From contig CAKQNZ010000055.1 in the NCBI GenBank assembly GCA_934255435.1, positions 1 through 12,094 on the forward strand: DNA of 12,094 bases. The letters are read 5' to 3'. The stretch is from an uncultured Clostridia bacterium. GTDB taxonomy: Bacteria > Bacillota > Clostridia > Peptostreptococcales > Anaerovoracaceae. The notes below the pieces were generated by a model, which had not been told where the DNA came from, searched no databases, and saw nothing but the letters and a program-made list of their open reading frames with translations. The translations under genes and the position numbers were made by a program. Shown here one piece after another: positions 1-6,423 of the stretch; position 1 is the stretch's first letter, and the number at the start of each line of letters is the position of its first letter.

Positions 1-1396
1 TCATCAGCTTCAGCAGCGCCAGACGTGCTTTTTCACCGCCGCTGAGGGCTTCTACTTTCAGGAACACTGAGTCTCCTCTGAACAGGAACCTTCCCAGTAT
101 GTTGCGAAGCTCCGGCTCTGAGTAGAGCCTGTATGCATCCTGCAGCTCGCCAATGACTGTATTGCTGGCATCAAGAAGCTGCTGCCCCTGATCGTAATAT
201 CCGAACTGGACGTTGTGACCTATCTTGATCCGGCCTGTGTTTGCAGTTAGCTCGCCCATCAGCATCCTGACAAGAGTCGTCTTGCCTATGCCGTTTGCTC
301 CCACGATGCAGACACGCTCGCCCCGCTTGATATCCAGATCCACGTTCCTGAAAAGTTCGACTCTGGCTGAGCCGTACCCGAATCCCTTGGAAAGCCCTTC
401 TGCGAATATAACGTCTCTGCCGCTCTGGAAATTTTCTCTGAAATTCAGTTTCATCCTGCTGTGGCCTCCGTCAGGCCTATCCATGACCTCCATGGCAGAA
501 AGGCGCTTTTCTCTGGATGCGGCTCTCTTTGCCAGCTTCTCTGTGCCACGCTGCTTGAACCTTCGTATCATTTCCTCCTGGCGGTCTATTTCCTTCTGCT
601 GCTTCTCGAATTTTCTCATCTCGGCTTCTCTGCGTACTCTGCGCTCCGAAGCATAGAAGCTGTAATTGCCTTCGTATATATGCAGCTTTTTGTTTTCGAC
701 TTCGAATATCCTGGTCACTGTCTGGTCGAGGAAATATCTGTCGTGGGATACGATGACCACAGTGCCTTTATATCCCTTGAGATACTGCTCCAGCCATTTG
801 AGCGTACCTATATCCAGATGATTCGTGGGCTCGTCAAGGAAAAGTATATCCGGTTTTTTCAGCAGAAGGCATGCCAGCGCCAGTCTTGTGCGCTCTCCTC
901 CGCTGAGAGTGGATATCTTCTTGTTGTAGCTTTCTGTCGGAAACGCCATACTTGAAAGTATGCCCGTTATCTCACTTTTATATGTATATCCGCCTTCACG
1001 GTCATATTTCTGTGTAAGTGCATCGAAACGCTCCAGGAGCTTCATGTTTTCTTCTTCGGAAGATGCAGTTTCCATCTTCTGTGTCAGCTGCTCCATTTCT
1101 CTTTCCATTTCGGGGAAACGGCTGAAGATGACTTCGACTTCTTCGATGACCGTTTTCTCTAAATCGAATCCTCCGTCCTGTTTCAGATAACCTGTCTGCA
1201 GATCAGAGGATATGAAAAAGTCACCGTCTTCACAGGGCAGCTCTCCTGTCAGCATCCGCAGCAATGTACTTTTGCCTGCGCCGTTGACGCCTATGATGCC
1301 TACCCTTTCGCCTTTGTTTATATGGAACGATACCTTGTCCAGTATCACGTCAGTCCCGTATGCTTTTGTCAGATCTTTTGCTGATACTACTATCAT
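1..1396 (-). CDS. ABC-F family ATPase (ribosome-associated), C-terminus beyond window edge
   Basis: Seen: 465 codons are readable from ATG 1396 with no stop before the edge. Two ABC domains are present: Walker A at residues 36-43 (GVNGAGKS), signature LSGGE at 164-168, Walker B LFLDEP at 185-190 and H-loop His218; then a charged, Arg/Lys/Glu-rich linker at about 245-315; then a second Walker A (GANGIGKT) near 367-374 and signature LSGGE at 451-455. There are no membrane segments. The start has GAGAGG five bases upstream. Known: the two-domain layout with a charged linker and no TM is the ABC-F family (EttA/Uup/YdiF-like), soluble ATPases that bind the ribosomal E site and help with stalled or drug-bound ribosomes. 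Family members are about 600-650 residues, so roughly a quarter, including the second Walker B, is missing. It lies 21 bases after tsaD on the same strand and is probably co-transcribed. Housekeeping and antibiotic-resistance subfamilies cannot be separated here. Confidence 0.95.
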   Translation of the reverse strand, partial: MIVVSAKDLTKAYGTDVILDKVSFHINKGERVGIIGVNGAGKSTLLRMLTGELPCEDGDFFISSDLQTGYLKQDGGFDLEKTVIEEVEVIFSRFPEMEREMEQLTQKMETASSEEENMKLLERFDALTQKYDREGGYTYKSEITGILSSMAFPTESYNKKISTLSGGERTRLALACLLLKKPDILFLDEPTNHLDIGTLKWLEQYLKGYKGTVVIVSHDRYFLDQTVTRIFEVENKKLHIYEGNYSFYASERRVRREAEMRKFEKQQKEIDRQEEMIRRFKQRGTEKLAKRAASREKRLSAMEVMDRPDGGHSRMKLNFRENFQSGRDVIFAEGLSKGFGYGSARVELFRNVDLDIKRGERVCIVGANGIGKTTLVRMLMGELTANTGRIKIGHNVQFGYYDQGQQLLDASNTVIGELQDAYRLYSEPELRNILGRFLFRGDSVFLKVEALSGGEKARLALLKLM

Positions 1397-1417
1397 TTTT
1401 ACCTCTCAACGATAATC

Positions 1418-2434
1418 CTATAATTTAAGGTCAGGCACAGCATCCAGCGTAAGGTCGTCTCTGCCGCCTGCCATGTATTTATAATATGCTGCACAGCCTA
1501 TCATAGCTGCATTGTCTGTGCAGAGTACCGGCGACGGATAATAGAGTTTCAGTCCATGCCTGCTGCACTGCTCCTCCATCATCTCCCTCAGCCTGCTGTT
1601 GGAGGCCACGCCACCTGCCATGACGATACGGTCCTTGCCCATGTCCAGCGCTGCCGATACAGTCTTCGCAACTATAACGTCAAGGACTGCAGCCTGGAAA
1701 CTGGCTGCAACATCTGCCGTATTTATCTCTCTGCCTGCCTGTTTTTCTGAATTTATGTAGTTCAGGACTCCTGTTTTGATGCCGCTGAAACTGAAATCAA
1801 GGCTTCCTTTCTCCAGGAACACACGCTTGAAATTCACAGCCTCCGGATCTCCTTTTTTAGCAAGCTTGTCTATCAGCGGGCCTCCGGGATATCCCAGCCC
1901 CAGCACACGTGCAACTTTGTCGTATGCCTCTCCGGCTGCGTCGTCTCTTGTGCCGCCCAGCACCCGGCATTCATTGTATCCTGTCACTTCAACTATGTTA
2001 GTGTGTCCCCCTGAGATCACCAGCGCCATGAACGGCGGCTCGAGCTCAGGATGTTCGATATAGTTGGCGCTGATATGTCCCTGTATGTGGTGCACTCCTA
2101 TCAGCGGCTTGCCTGTAGCAAGGGCATAGGCTTTGGCAGTGGCAAGACCTATCAGCAGAGCGCCTACCAGCCCCGGTCCGTACGTCACACCTATCATATC
2201 GACTTCATCAAATGTCACTTTGGCTTCCGCCAGCGCCTGATCCACTACTGTGTTCACGTTCTGCAGATGATGCCTCGATGCGATCTCCGGCACCACCCCT
2301 CCGTAGAGTTTATGTATATCTATCTGCGACGAAATGATATTGGACAGGATCTGGCGTCCGTCCAATACCACAGCTGATGCTGTCTCATCACAGCTTGATT
2401 CGATTGCAAGTGTTACTTTTTTTCCATCTTTCAT
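1418..2434 (-). CDS. tsaD: tRNA N6-adenosine threonylcarbamoyltransferase TsaD
   Basis: TsaD (Kae1/Gcp) moves the threonylcarbamoyl group from TC-AMP to A37 of ANN-decoding tRNAs, working in the cytoplasm with TsaB and TsaE. Seen: 338 residues, the normal family length. The N-terminus has the ASKHA nucleotide-fold motif with IESSCDET at 11-18. The metal ligands are His116 and His120 (HIQGH) and Asp307 (CTDNAA). SGGHT is at 141-145 and the GPG turn at 87-89. No key residue is missing. The ATG overlaps the stop of the upstream 59-codon ORF by ATGA, which suggests translational coupling; the nearest Shine-Dalgarno (GAAGGA) is about 11 bases upstream and weak. The gene is part of the tsaE-tsaB-rimI-orf-tsaD run. 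Function is essential in most bacteria. Confidence 0.98.
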   Translation of the reverse strand: MKDGKKVTLAIESSCDETASAVVLDGRQILSNIISSQIDIHKLYGGVVPEIASRHHLQNVNTVVDQALAEAKVTFDEVDMIGVTYGPGLVGALLIGLATAKAYALATGKPLIGVHHIQGHISANYIEHPELEPPFMALVISGGHTNIVEVTGYNECRVLGGTRDDAAGEAYDKVARVLGLGYPGGPLIDKLAKKGDPEAVNFKRVFLEKGSLDFSFSGIKTGVLNYINSEKQAGREINTADVAASFQAAVLDVIVAKTVSAALDMGKDRIVMAGGVASNSRLREMMEEQCSRHGLKLYYPSPVLCTDNAAMIGCAAYYKYMAGGRDDLTLDAVPDLKL

Positions 2435-2610
2435 TTTGTGTTTCGTCCTTCTTCAAGTTTCCTGCTGCACTGGTTCTCACCGTTGAGATGCCTGCAGTTC
2501 TCGCATGAGGTGTAGTCGCTCATGCTGAAAACATCGAAATCATGCTTTCTTGAAAATTTCCTGCACTCCGTCGTCACGACGTTCATGTTATCTCCTGAAA
2601 ACTGGTCCAT
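2431..2610 (-). CDS. small cysteine-containing protein of unknown function
   Basis: Not recognised. I chose the ATG at 2610 (59 residues) because AGGAGG lies seven bases upstream; a longer ATG at 2652 has no such site, and a second ATG at 2586 (51 residues) also has AGGAG five bases upstream, so the true start is between those two. The protein is soluble and polar with four Cys: C16 (TECRKF), the CxxC pair C36/C39 (SCENCRH) and C48. That spacing could bind a metal such as zinc, which is inference only. It sits between rimI and tsaD and its TGA overlaps the tsaD ATG (ATGA), so it is translated if tsaD is coupled. Good Shine-Dalgarno sites, tight packing and a Cys pattern argue for a real gene rather than spacer. 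Confidence 0.75.
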   Translation of the reverse strand: MDQFSGDNMNVVTTECRKFSRKHDFDVFSMSDYTSCENCRHLNGENQCSRKLEEGRNTK

Positions 2611-2663
2611 GACTGCCTCCTGATAAATTAGCTTTACAGCTATTATCTGCATATCATGACTTT

Positions 2664-3140
2664 TTATTCTGCCGGATTTTCAGGGCACATATTCTCATGA
2701 TGTCGCCACATTATCATGGCATCCTCGCCGTTGTTGAGATAGTATCCCTTTCTGACGCCTTCGATGCGGAATCCGTGCTTTTCATAAAGACCTATCGCAG
2801 CTTCGTTGGACCGTCTGACTTCAAGGGTATGATGCTGTATACCCTCGGAAGTAGTGAAATCTATCATCGTATGGATTATGCCTGATGCGATCTTCCTGTT
2901 CCTGTAGCCGGGTTTCACGGCGACATTTGTGATATGTCCCTCGTCCATTATCCACCACAGTCCTGCATATCCCACGACACTGCCCTCAAGCTCAGCTACG
3001 ATGTAGAAAGCTCTGGGATTCTCCCGAAGCTCGTAGTCAAGGGCATCAATGCTCCAGGGATCAGGGAAGCACAGTCTCTCTATCTCGTATATGTCCCCGA
3101 TGTCACCAGGACCTGCCTGTCTTATGATAACATCTGCCAT
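2664..3140 (-). CDS. rimI: N-acetyltransferase RimI (GNAT family)
   Basis: RimI acetylates the N-terminal residue of ribosomal protein S18 (known in E. coli), using acetyl-CoA. Seen: 158 residues with the GNAT fold: beta4 GHITNVAVKPGYRNRKIASG at about 68-87 carrying the acetyl-CoA pyrophosphate loop (R-N-R-K-I-A, with Lys where many families have Gly, as also occurs in other Firmicutes RimI as I recall), then LEVRRSNEAAIGLYEKHGF at 106-124 with the Glu and Tyr usually assigned as catalytic. The ending GYYLNNGEDAMIMW at 132-145 is typical of RimI. The start has AAGGTG seven bases upstream. It lies four bases after tsaB, and the tsaB-rimI-tsaD neighbourhood is common in Firmicutes. The exact acetylation target in this organism is inferred from the family. 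Confidence 0.93.
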   Translation of the reverse strand: MADVIIRQAGPGDIGDIYEIERLCFPDPWSIDALDYELRENPRAFYIVAELEGSVVGYAGLWWIMDEGHITNVAVKPGYRNRKIASGIIHTMIDFTTSEGIQHHTLEVRRSNEAAIGLYEKHGFRIEGVRKGYYLNNGEDAMIMWRHHENMCPENPAE

Positions 3141-3144
3141 TTTA

Positions 3145-3873
3145 TCACACCTTTTTGCTGTCTTTTTCCTGCATCTGCTGTTTCAGTCTGCGTTCGGCCT
3201 CCGGTATCCTCATATAGTCAGGTTCGACTTCGCTGTACGGGATGCCTCCGTGCTCGCCGAAGGCTGCAGCACCGAGGACCGCAACAGATGCAGCGTCCTG
3301 ATATCTTATGTTTTCAGGGGCTGTCTGTGTTCCTTCCGGTCTCAGCTCAGCTATCAGCTCGCCGTACTTGTCGGAACCGTCGCCGAGGATCAGTATGCTG
3401 CTGTATCCTGATACCAGCTCCAGGAATTCCTGCACTGTATACGGGCCCGCCTTTATCTCCTCCTGAGGGTATCCGCCCTTTATGAAATATCCGCCGGCAT
3501 ATACCTGCTGCCTCCTTGCATCAAGCATAGGGCATATCAGTGTATCTGCATCCGTATGACCTGCTGCATTCAAAGCCAGTGCCTGAAGACTTGATACAGT
3601 CACGCAGGGCACTCCTGTTATCTGCGACAAAGCTCTTGCTGAAGATATACCTATCCTTATGCCTGTGAACGAGCCAGGCCCTGCAGATACTGCGATTACG
3701 TCCATATCGTTTGTCGACGTTCTGCTTTCTGCCAGGATATGCTCTATCTGCGGCATCAGATTCTGCAGATGCGAGAACCTGTCGCTGCCGTGTATCTCCT
3801 GCAGCATCTTTCCGTCTTTCATGACTGCCGCCGATGCATATGCGCCTGTTGTTTCGATACTTAAAACATACAT
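3145..3873 (-). CDS. tsaB: t6A biosynthesis scaffold protein TsaB
   Basis: TsaB is a catalytically inactive paralogue of TsaD that dimerises with it and recruits TsaE to build the t6A37 complex. Seen: 242 residues, usual length; N-terminal VLSIETTG at 3-10, SHLQNLMPQI at 34-43, and the hallmark SAGPGSFTGIRIG at 63-75. The HxxxH metal motif of TsaD is absent, as expected for TsaB. The ATG at 3873 overlaps the end of tsaE by 13 bases; AAGGAG lies 13 bases upstream, somewhat far, so translation may lean on coupling with tsaE. The next gene, rimI, starts four bases after its stop. Confidence 0.95.
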   Translation of the reverse strand: MYVLSIETTGAYASAAVMKDGKMLQEIHGSDRFSHLQNLMPQIEHILAESRTSTNDMDVIAVSAGPGSFTGIRIGISSARALSQITGVPCVTVSSLQALALNAAGHTDADTLICPMLDARRQQVYAGGYFIKGGYPQEEIKAGPYTVQEFLELVSGYSSILILGDGSDKYGELIAELRPEGTQTAPENIRYQDAASVAVLGAAAFGEHGGIPYSEVEPDYMRIPEAERRLKQQMQEKDSKKV

Positions 3874-4286
3874 CTGTATATACGTTCTCCTTCTTTACTG
3901 CCATACTCTATGTATATCCTTATGGCGTCCTCCGGTATTATATCTTCTATCAGATCCGCCCATTCTATGATGCACACGCCTTCTCCGTAAAAATATTCTT
4001 CGTATCCCAGCTCGTACATCTCCTCAACATCGCCTATGCGGTAGACATCGAAATGAAAAAGAGGCAGCCTGCCGCTCCTGTATTCCTTGACGATATTGAA
4101 AGTAGGGCTTGTGATAACATCGTCTATCCCAAGTCCTGCTGCGATGGATTTAGTCAGCGTGGTCTTGCCGGTGCCGAGATCTCCCGTAAGCGCTATCACT
4201 GCGCCCGGCTCAAGATCCTCCGCCAGATCTATGCCGAATTTTTTTGTTTCATTTTCGTCTCTGATGATAATAGTTTTTTCTTTCAT
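3861..4286 (-). CDS. tsaE: t6A biosynthesis ATPase TsaE
   Basis: TsaE is the P-loop ATPase that turns over the TsaBD complex in t6A synthesis. Seen, numbered from the start I chose: Walker A GDLGTGKTT at 35-43, TSPTF at 59-63, HFDVYR at 78-83 and EWAD at 108-111; 141 residues, normal for the family. Start choice: an in-frame ATG at 4307 would add seven residues (MWYNNKV) that look unlike TsaE N-termini, and it lies upstream of a TACAAT promoter-like hexamer; the ATG at 4286 gives the usual MKEKTI-type beginning. Neither start has a Shine-Dalgarno sequence, which is unusual in this window. It is the first gene of the translation cluster and overlaps tsaB by 13 bases. Confidence 0.95.
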   Translation of the reverse strand: MKEKTIIIRDENETKKFGIDLAEDLEPGAVIALTGDLGTGKTTLTKSIAAGLGIDDVITSPTFNIVKEYRSGRLPLFHFDVYRIGDVEEMYELGYEEYFYGEGVCIIEWADLIEDIIPEDAIRIYIEYGSKEGERIYRCMF

Positions 4287-4295
4287 AACTTTATT

Positions 4296-4301
4296 ATTGT
4301 A
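4296..4301 (-). promoter_or_regulatory. possible extended -10 promoter for the tsaE cluster
   Basis: On the minus strand TGGTACAAT matches an extended -10 (TGn plus TACAAT, one mismatch from TATAAT). No good -35 stands 16-18 bases upstream. Transcription would start near 4289, only about three bases before the tsaE ATG at 4286, giving a nearly leaderless message. It follows a possible terminator of ribU, which fits an independent transcript. Confidence 0.4.
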
Positions 4302-4323
4302 CCACATTCGTCTGCTTTTTTCA

Positions 4324-4400
4324 GCAAAAAACTGAAAGGCCGCACTGCCGGCGGCTTCCGGCTGTCAGATCAGCGGAAGATATACCTGTCATGCGGCCCT
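4324..4400 (-). terminator. possible terminator between ribU and tsaE
   Basis: Minus strand: GGCCGCA (complement of 4392-4398) can pair with TGCGGCC (complement of 4338-4344), enclosing a second hairpin GCCGG/CCGGC (4347-4351 with 4358-4362), and is followed by TTTCAGTTTTTT. The outer loop is long (about 47 nt) and the U-run is interrupted, so the structure is plausible but not textbook. Confidence 0.4.
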
Positions 4401-4425
4401 GATATGCTTGTTGCTCATGTACTGC

Positions 4426-4959
4426 CTATCTGTGCAGGAAGGCTGAAACTCTCTTGTAGAGAACGAATGTCACAAGTCCGTTCACTCCTGCCTTGATGAG
4501 ATTGAATCCTGCTATGAACGGCATCAGATCCCAGACCATGCTCCTTGGAACGCCCATGAACAGCGGTGTTATGATAAGATTCGCTCCCACCATTGCTGCT
4601 GCCATGGCAAGTATGCCTGCAACAAGTGCGATAACTGCACCTTTCCTTGTCTTGTTGAACTTGTATATGCTTCCTGCTACCAGCACCAGTACGCCTGTTG
4701 CGATGACGTGCATTATGATGCCGTATGCGCCGCTGGCTGCACTGACCGTCACGCCCTGTATCACTGCCGTCACCACTGTCAGCAGCAGGCCTCCCAGCGG
4801 ACCGAATGCAAATGTACCTATCAGGATAGGTATGTCTGCCGGATCGTATTCCATGAACGACACTGCCGGGAATATCGGAAAGTGTATGAAATATACAAGG
4901 ACTATGGAAATCGCTACAAGCATCCCCATTTTGGCAAGTATGACTGTTTTGTGATTCAT
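4426..4959 (-). CDS. ribU: ECF-type riboflavin transporter substrate-binding (S) component RibU
   Basis: RibU is the membrane S component that binds riboflavin and docks on the shared EcfAA'T module (not in this window). Seen: 177 residues, almost all hydrophobic with five to six TM segments (about 10-32, 42-66, 78-98, 106-134, 145-169). The signature region FPIFP...FMEYDPADIP at 27-44 followed by GTFAFGPLGG is typical of RibU. The FMN riboswitch directly upstream supports flavin specificity independently of the protein. Start: ATG at 4959 with GAGGAG ten bases upstream; an in-frame TTG at 4965, only about four bases from the same site, would add two residues. It has its own promoter, riboswitch and probably terminator, so it is most likely monocistronic. 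Expected regulation: repressed when FMN is plentiful. Confidence 0.93.
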   Translation of the reverse strand: MNHKTVILAKMGMLVAISIVLVYFIHFPIFPAVSFMEYDPADIPILIGTFAFGPLGGLLLTVVTAVIQGVTVSAASGAYGIIMHVIATGVLVLVAGSIYKFNKTRKGAVIALVAGILAMAAAMVGANLIITPLFMGVPRSMVWDLMPFIAGFNLIKAGVNGLVTFVLYKRVSAFLHR

Positions 4960-4978
4960 TTTCAAATTTCTCCTCAGA

Positions 4979-5044
4979 TTATGATAATAATGATGATGTT
5001 ATGAAGGGATCTGTCAGGACGGTCCGGTATCTTTGCCGGGCCAT
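4979..5044 (-). CDS. possible 21-codon leader ORF between FMN riboswitch terminator and ribU
   Basis: Minus strand ATG at 5044 opens a 21-codon frame (begins MARQRYR, ends SLLS) that stops at TAA 4979, 19 bases before the ribU ATG. GGAGG stands eight bases before this ATG, a good Shine-Dalgarno spacing, but that GGAGG is also the 3' arm of the riboswitch terminator hairpin and the eight-base spacer is its U-run. It may be translated only in read-through RNA, or it may be chance. No homology is recognised. Confidence 0.25.
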   Translation of the reverse strand: MARQRYRTVLTDPFITSSLLS

Positions 5045-5066
5045 AAAAAAAACCTCCGGAAAGGTT
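5045..5066 (-). terminator. intrinsic terminator of the FMN riboswitch expression platform
   Basis: Minus strand hairpin AACCT-TTCCGG-AGGTT (5066 to 5051) runs into eight consecutive T (5052-5045). It lies between the FMN aptamer and ribU, the expected place for FMN-dependent termination. The stem is short (five pairs, extendable by one on the G-U side). Confidence 0.8.
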
Positions 5067-5117
5067 CCAGGGGGCTGAAATTTCATCACTTAAATACACA
5101 TGAAGTATTCTCGTTTC

Positions 5118-5257
5118 TTTCATCCGGACTGTGACCGTCGGTACGGGGTTCACACCCGTTCGGCATCCGCAGCACATGATATTCTCTGCTGCATCCGCTC
5201 GTGGACTCGCTGCCTTGGCAGACCACCACCGGTGAGGACTTTCACCTCGCCCTGAAA
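5118..5257 (-). promoter_or_regulatory. FMN riboswitch (RFN element) controlling ribU
   Basis: The minus strand carries the conserved RFN blocks in order: TTTCAGGGCGAGGTGAAA near 5257-5240, TCCTCACCGGTGGT next, GCGAGTCCACGAGC around 5200-5213, a variable stem GCAGCA...TGCTGC, CCGAACGGGTGTGAACCCCG, and CCGACGGTCACAGTCCGG followed by TGAAA, whose last bases pair with the opening TTTCA as P1. These blocks match the FMN aptamer consensus as I know it. The aptamer is about 140 nt and lies about 50 nt upstream of the terminator hairpin. Predicted: FMN binding favours termination and shuts off ribU. Confidence 0.95.
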
Positions 5258-5274
5258 CAGATTTTCATATATTT

Positions 5275-5304
5275 ATTATAAACATATAACATCTTTGCTG
5301 TCAA
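5275..5304 (-). promoter_or_regulatory. sigma-A type promoter for the FMN riboswitch / ribU transcript
   Basis: Minus strand TTGACA (5304-5299), 18-base spacer, TATAAT (5280-5275): both hexamers are perfect. The predicted start near 5268 is about 10 bases before the aptamer begins. Confidence 0.85.
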
Positions 5305-5329
5305 TATAATAGAGCAAAAGCATCATAAT

Positions 5330-5372
5330 AAAAAACCAGCCATATTGCAACATACATCATGACTGATTTTTT
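5330..5372. terminator. bidirectional terminator after the small membrane gene pair
   Basis: 5330-5343 (AAAAAACCAGCCAT) pairs with 5359-5372 (ATGACTGATTTTTT), 14 pairs counting G-U in one orientation, with a 15-base loop. Read on the minus strand it starts 21 bases after the stop of the 105-residue ORF and ends in GGTTTTTTATT, so it closes that operon and insulates the ribU promoter next to it. On the plus strand it also ends in T6. Confidence 0.75.
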
Positions 5373-5393
5373 ATGGATTATATTTTTCTTATC

Positions 5394-5711
5394 TTACTTT
5401 GTTGTTTTGAACAGAATCCCTCTTACCGTTCCTTTTGGATCCTTTATCAATATATATGCTACCCAGATAACCATTGCAAGCGCAATAACCGAAAGCCCGA
5501 GAAAACCATCGTTTATCATATCTGCCGGTACCGGCGAAAAATACTCTGACTTAAGCTCTGCATACTCGAATATAGCATCTCCCAGCCACATAAGCGAAGC
5601 ACCCCAGAACATCCAGCACAGCAGGCTGATTTTCAATTCGCGTGCTTTTTCACTGCTGTACCATACTATCGTGCATACTATAGCTGCAAACACTGTTATT
5701 AATAATGTCAT
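5394..5711 (-). CDS. small three-TM membrane protein of unknown function
   Basis: No characterised family recognised. Seen: 105 residues with three hydrophobic segments (about 1-18, 28-48, 69-90). Between TM2 and TM3 is an acidic/aromatic stretch: WLGDAIFEYAELKSEYF at 42-58, then ADMINDGFLG at 63-72, with Asp and Glu residues at the membrane edge that look deliberately placed. The C-terminus is basic (KDPKGTVRG), suggesting a cytoplasmic end. The start has GAGGAG about 11 bases upstream. It follows the 121-residue membrane gene by 22 bases and they share one promoter and one terminator, so the two probably act together, perhaps as a complex. From memory, unverified, similar adjacent pairs occur in other Clostridia as hypothetical proteins. 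The overlapping plus-strand frame is rejected because this one has hydrophobic periodicity and a ribosome site. Confidence 0.8.
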   Translation of the reverse strand: MTLLITVFAAIVCTIVWYSSEKARELKISLLCWMFWGASLMWLGDAIFEYAELKSEYFSPVPADMINDGFLGLSVIALAMVIWVAYILIKDPKGTVRGILFKTTK

Positions 5712-5733
5712 TTTACTCTACACTCCTCGATCA

Positions 5734-6099
5734 TTATTTTACTGCTGACTGAAGTTTTTCCTGTCTGTTTTCCATAGCCTTGACTACACCAAGCATTCCT
5801 ACCCAGACAGCTGTGATTATCACCGCCATTGTAACACCTATAGTTGCCATTTCATGCAGCATAACTGCCGTATCTGCAGGGTTTTCTGCTGCTGTAAGGA
5901 ACGGAAACCATGGGACAACTTCACCATGCCAGATATGTTCGAAACATAACAGAACTGCACCGCCCCACAGCATATTTGCAAGCCATCTCAGTTTCCTTGC
6001 AAATGAAATTTTGCCAGCTGCCTCTTCCTTTGAATCCACTGTCTTCTTTGCCGCTGTTACAACAACTGCTTCTGCAGCTGAAACTAAAAAACAAGCCAT
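5734..6099 (-). CDS. small two-TM membrane protein of unknown function with His/Glu motif
   Basis: No characterised family recognised. Seen: 121 residues. A hydrophobic N-terminus with an internal Glu (CFLVSAAEAVVV, 3-14) is followed by a charged linker (18-37), TM1 at about 38-54 running straight into FEHIWHGE (53-60), a short WFPFLTAAENPADTA loop, LHEM at 81-84, TM2 at about 86-107, and a charged tail. His55, His58, His82 and flanking Glu54, Glu60, Glu83 cluster at membrane edges, a pattern that could bind metal or haem; this is inference. The start has GAGGAGG eight bases upstream, the strongest in the window. It is the first gene of a two-gene operon with the 105-residue protein, behind a strong promoter (6347-6319) and a leader of about 210 nt containing a terminator-like hairpin, so expression is probably attenuated by some signal. 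Confidence 0.82.
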   Translation of the reverse strand: MACFLVSAAEAVVVTAAKKTVDSKEEAAGKISFARKLRWLANMLWGGAVLLCFEHIWHGEVVPWFPFLTAAENPADTAVMLHEMATIGVTMAVIITAVWVGMLGVVKAMENRQEKLQSAVK

Positions 6100-6159
6100 T
6101 TTTTGAACCTCCTCTAAATCAAATAATGTTAACTTTTGATTACAGTTACATACACAAAC

Positions 6160-6284
6160 AAAAAACGAAGATACGATTCTTTTTTTCGTAAAAAGAAGGT
6201 ATATCTTCGTGATATGTATTCGCTAAATATTCAGTTGTTTATTATCAAATAATCTATTATCTTGTTTGTATAATGCTACTGCAT
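6160..6284 (-). ncRNA. candidate structured leader RNA with terminator upstream of the membrane gene pair
   Basis: The minus-strand transcript from about 6312 contains ATGCAGTAGCAT (6284-6273), ACAACTGAATATT (6238-6226), ACATATCACGAAG (ending 6205), and a long hairpin: ACGAAGATATAC (from 6210) with GTATCTTCGT (ending 6165), the inside extended by TTCTTTTT/AAAAAGAA, followed by six T (6165-6160). This is a good intrinsic terminator placed some 50 bases before the ribosome site of the 121-residue gene, so it must be bypassed for expression: an attenuator or riboswitch layout. An alternative small hairpin ATATC-ACGAA-GATAT uses the same 5' arm and could compete. Related blocks occur in the same order in the plus-strand leader. 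No known riboswitch class recognised. Confidence 0.5.
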
Positions 6285-6318
6285 ATTTGTCAGCTTCATG
6301 CTAACTATTACTTTTGCA

Positions 6319-6347
6319 AGTATAAGTCTGATTATCATTTATGTCAA
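6319..6347 (-). promoter_or_regulatory. sigma-A type promoter for the small membrane gene pair
   Basis: Minus strand TTGACA (6347-6342), 17-base spacer, TATACT (6324-6319). Its -35 lies 38 bases from the -35 of the divergent plus-strand promoter. Predicted start near 6312. Confidence 0.8.
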
Positions 6348-6385
6348 TATATATTTTAATATTTCAAAAAACGATAAAATTCAAA

Positions 6386-6414
6386 TTGACAAATCCTGAA
6401 TAAATTGATATAAG
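6386..6414 (+). promoter_or_regulatory. sigma-A type promoter reading toward the surface-protein remnant
   Basis: TTGACA (6386-6391), 17-base spacer, TATAAG (6409-6414). Predicted start near 6421, just before the palindrome ATGCAGAAGCAT. Confidence 0.75.
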
Positions 6415-6423
6415 TATACTTAC

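Noticed and set aside
225..955. Overlapping plus-strand open frames of 143 and 164 codons
   Set aside because: Antisense to the ABC-F gene, whose two ATPase domains are complete on the minus strand.
3834..4496. Plus-strand 220-codon open frame
   Set aside because: Antisense across tsaB, tsaE and part of ribU, which all have full family motifs; no ribosome site.
4978..5002. ATGATAATAATGATGATG simple repeat
   Set aside because: Short AT-rich low-complexity run in the ribU leader; too short and irregular to call a tandem repeat with function.
5359..5748. Plus-strand 129-codon open frame
   Set aside because: It is antisense to the 105-residue membrane protein, begins inside the bidirectional terminator and has no ribosome site; the minus frame has hydrophobic periodicity and a good Shine-Dalgarno.
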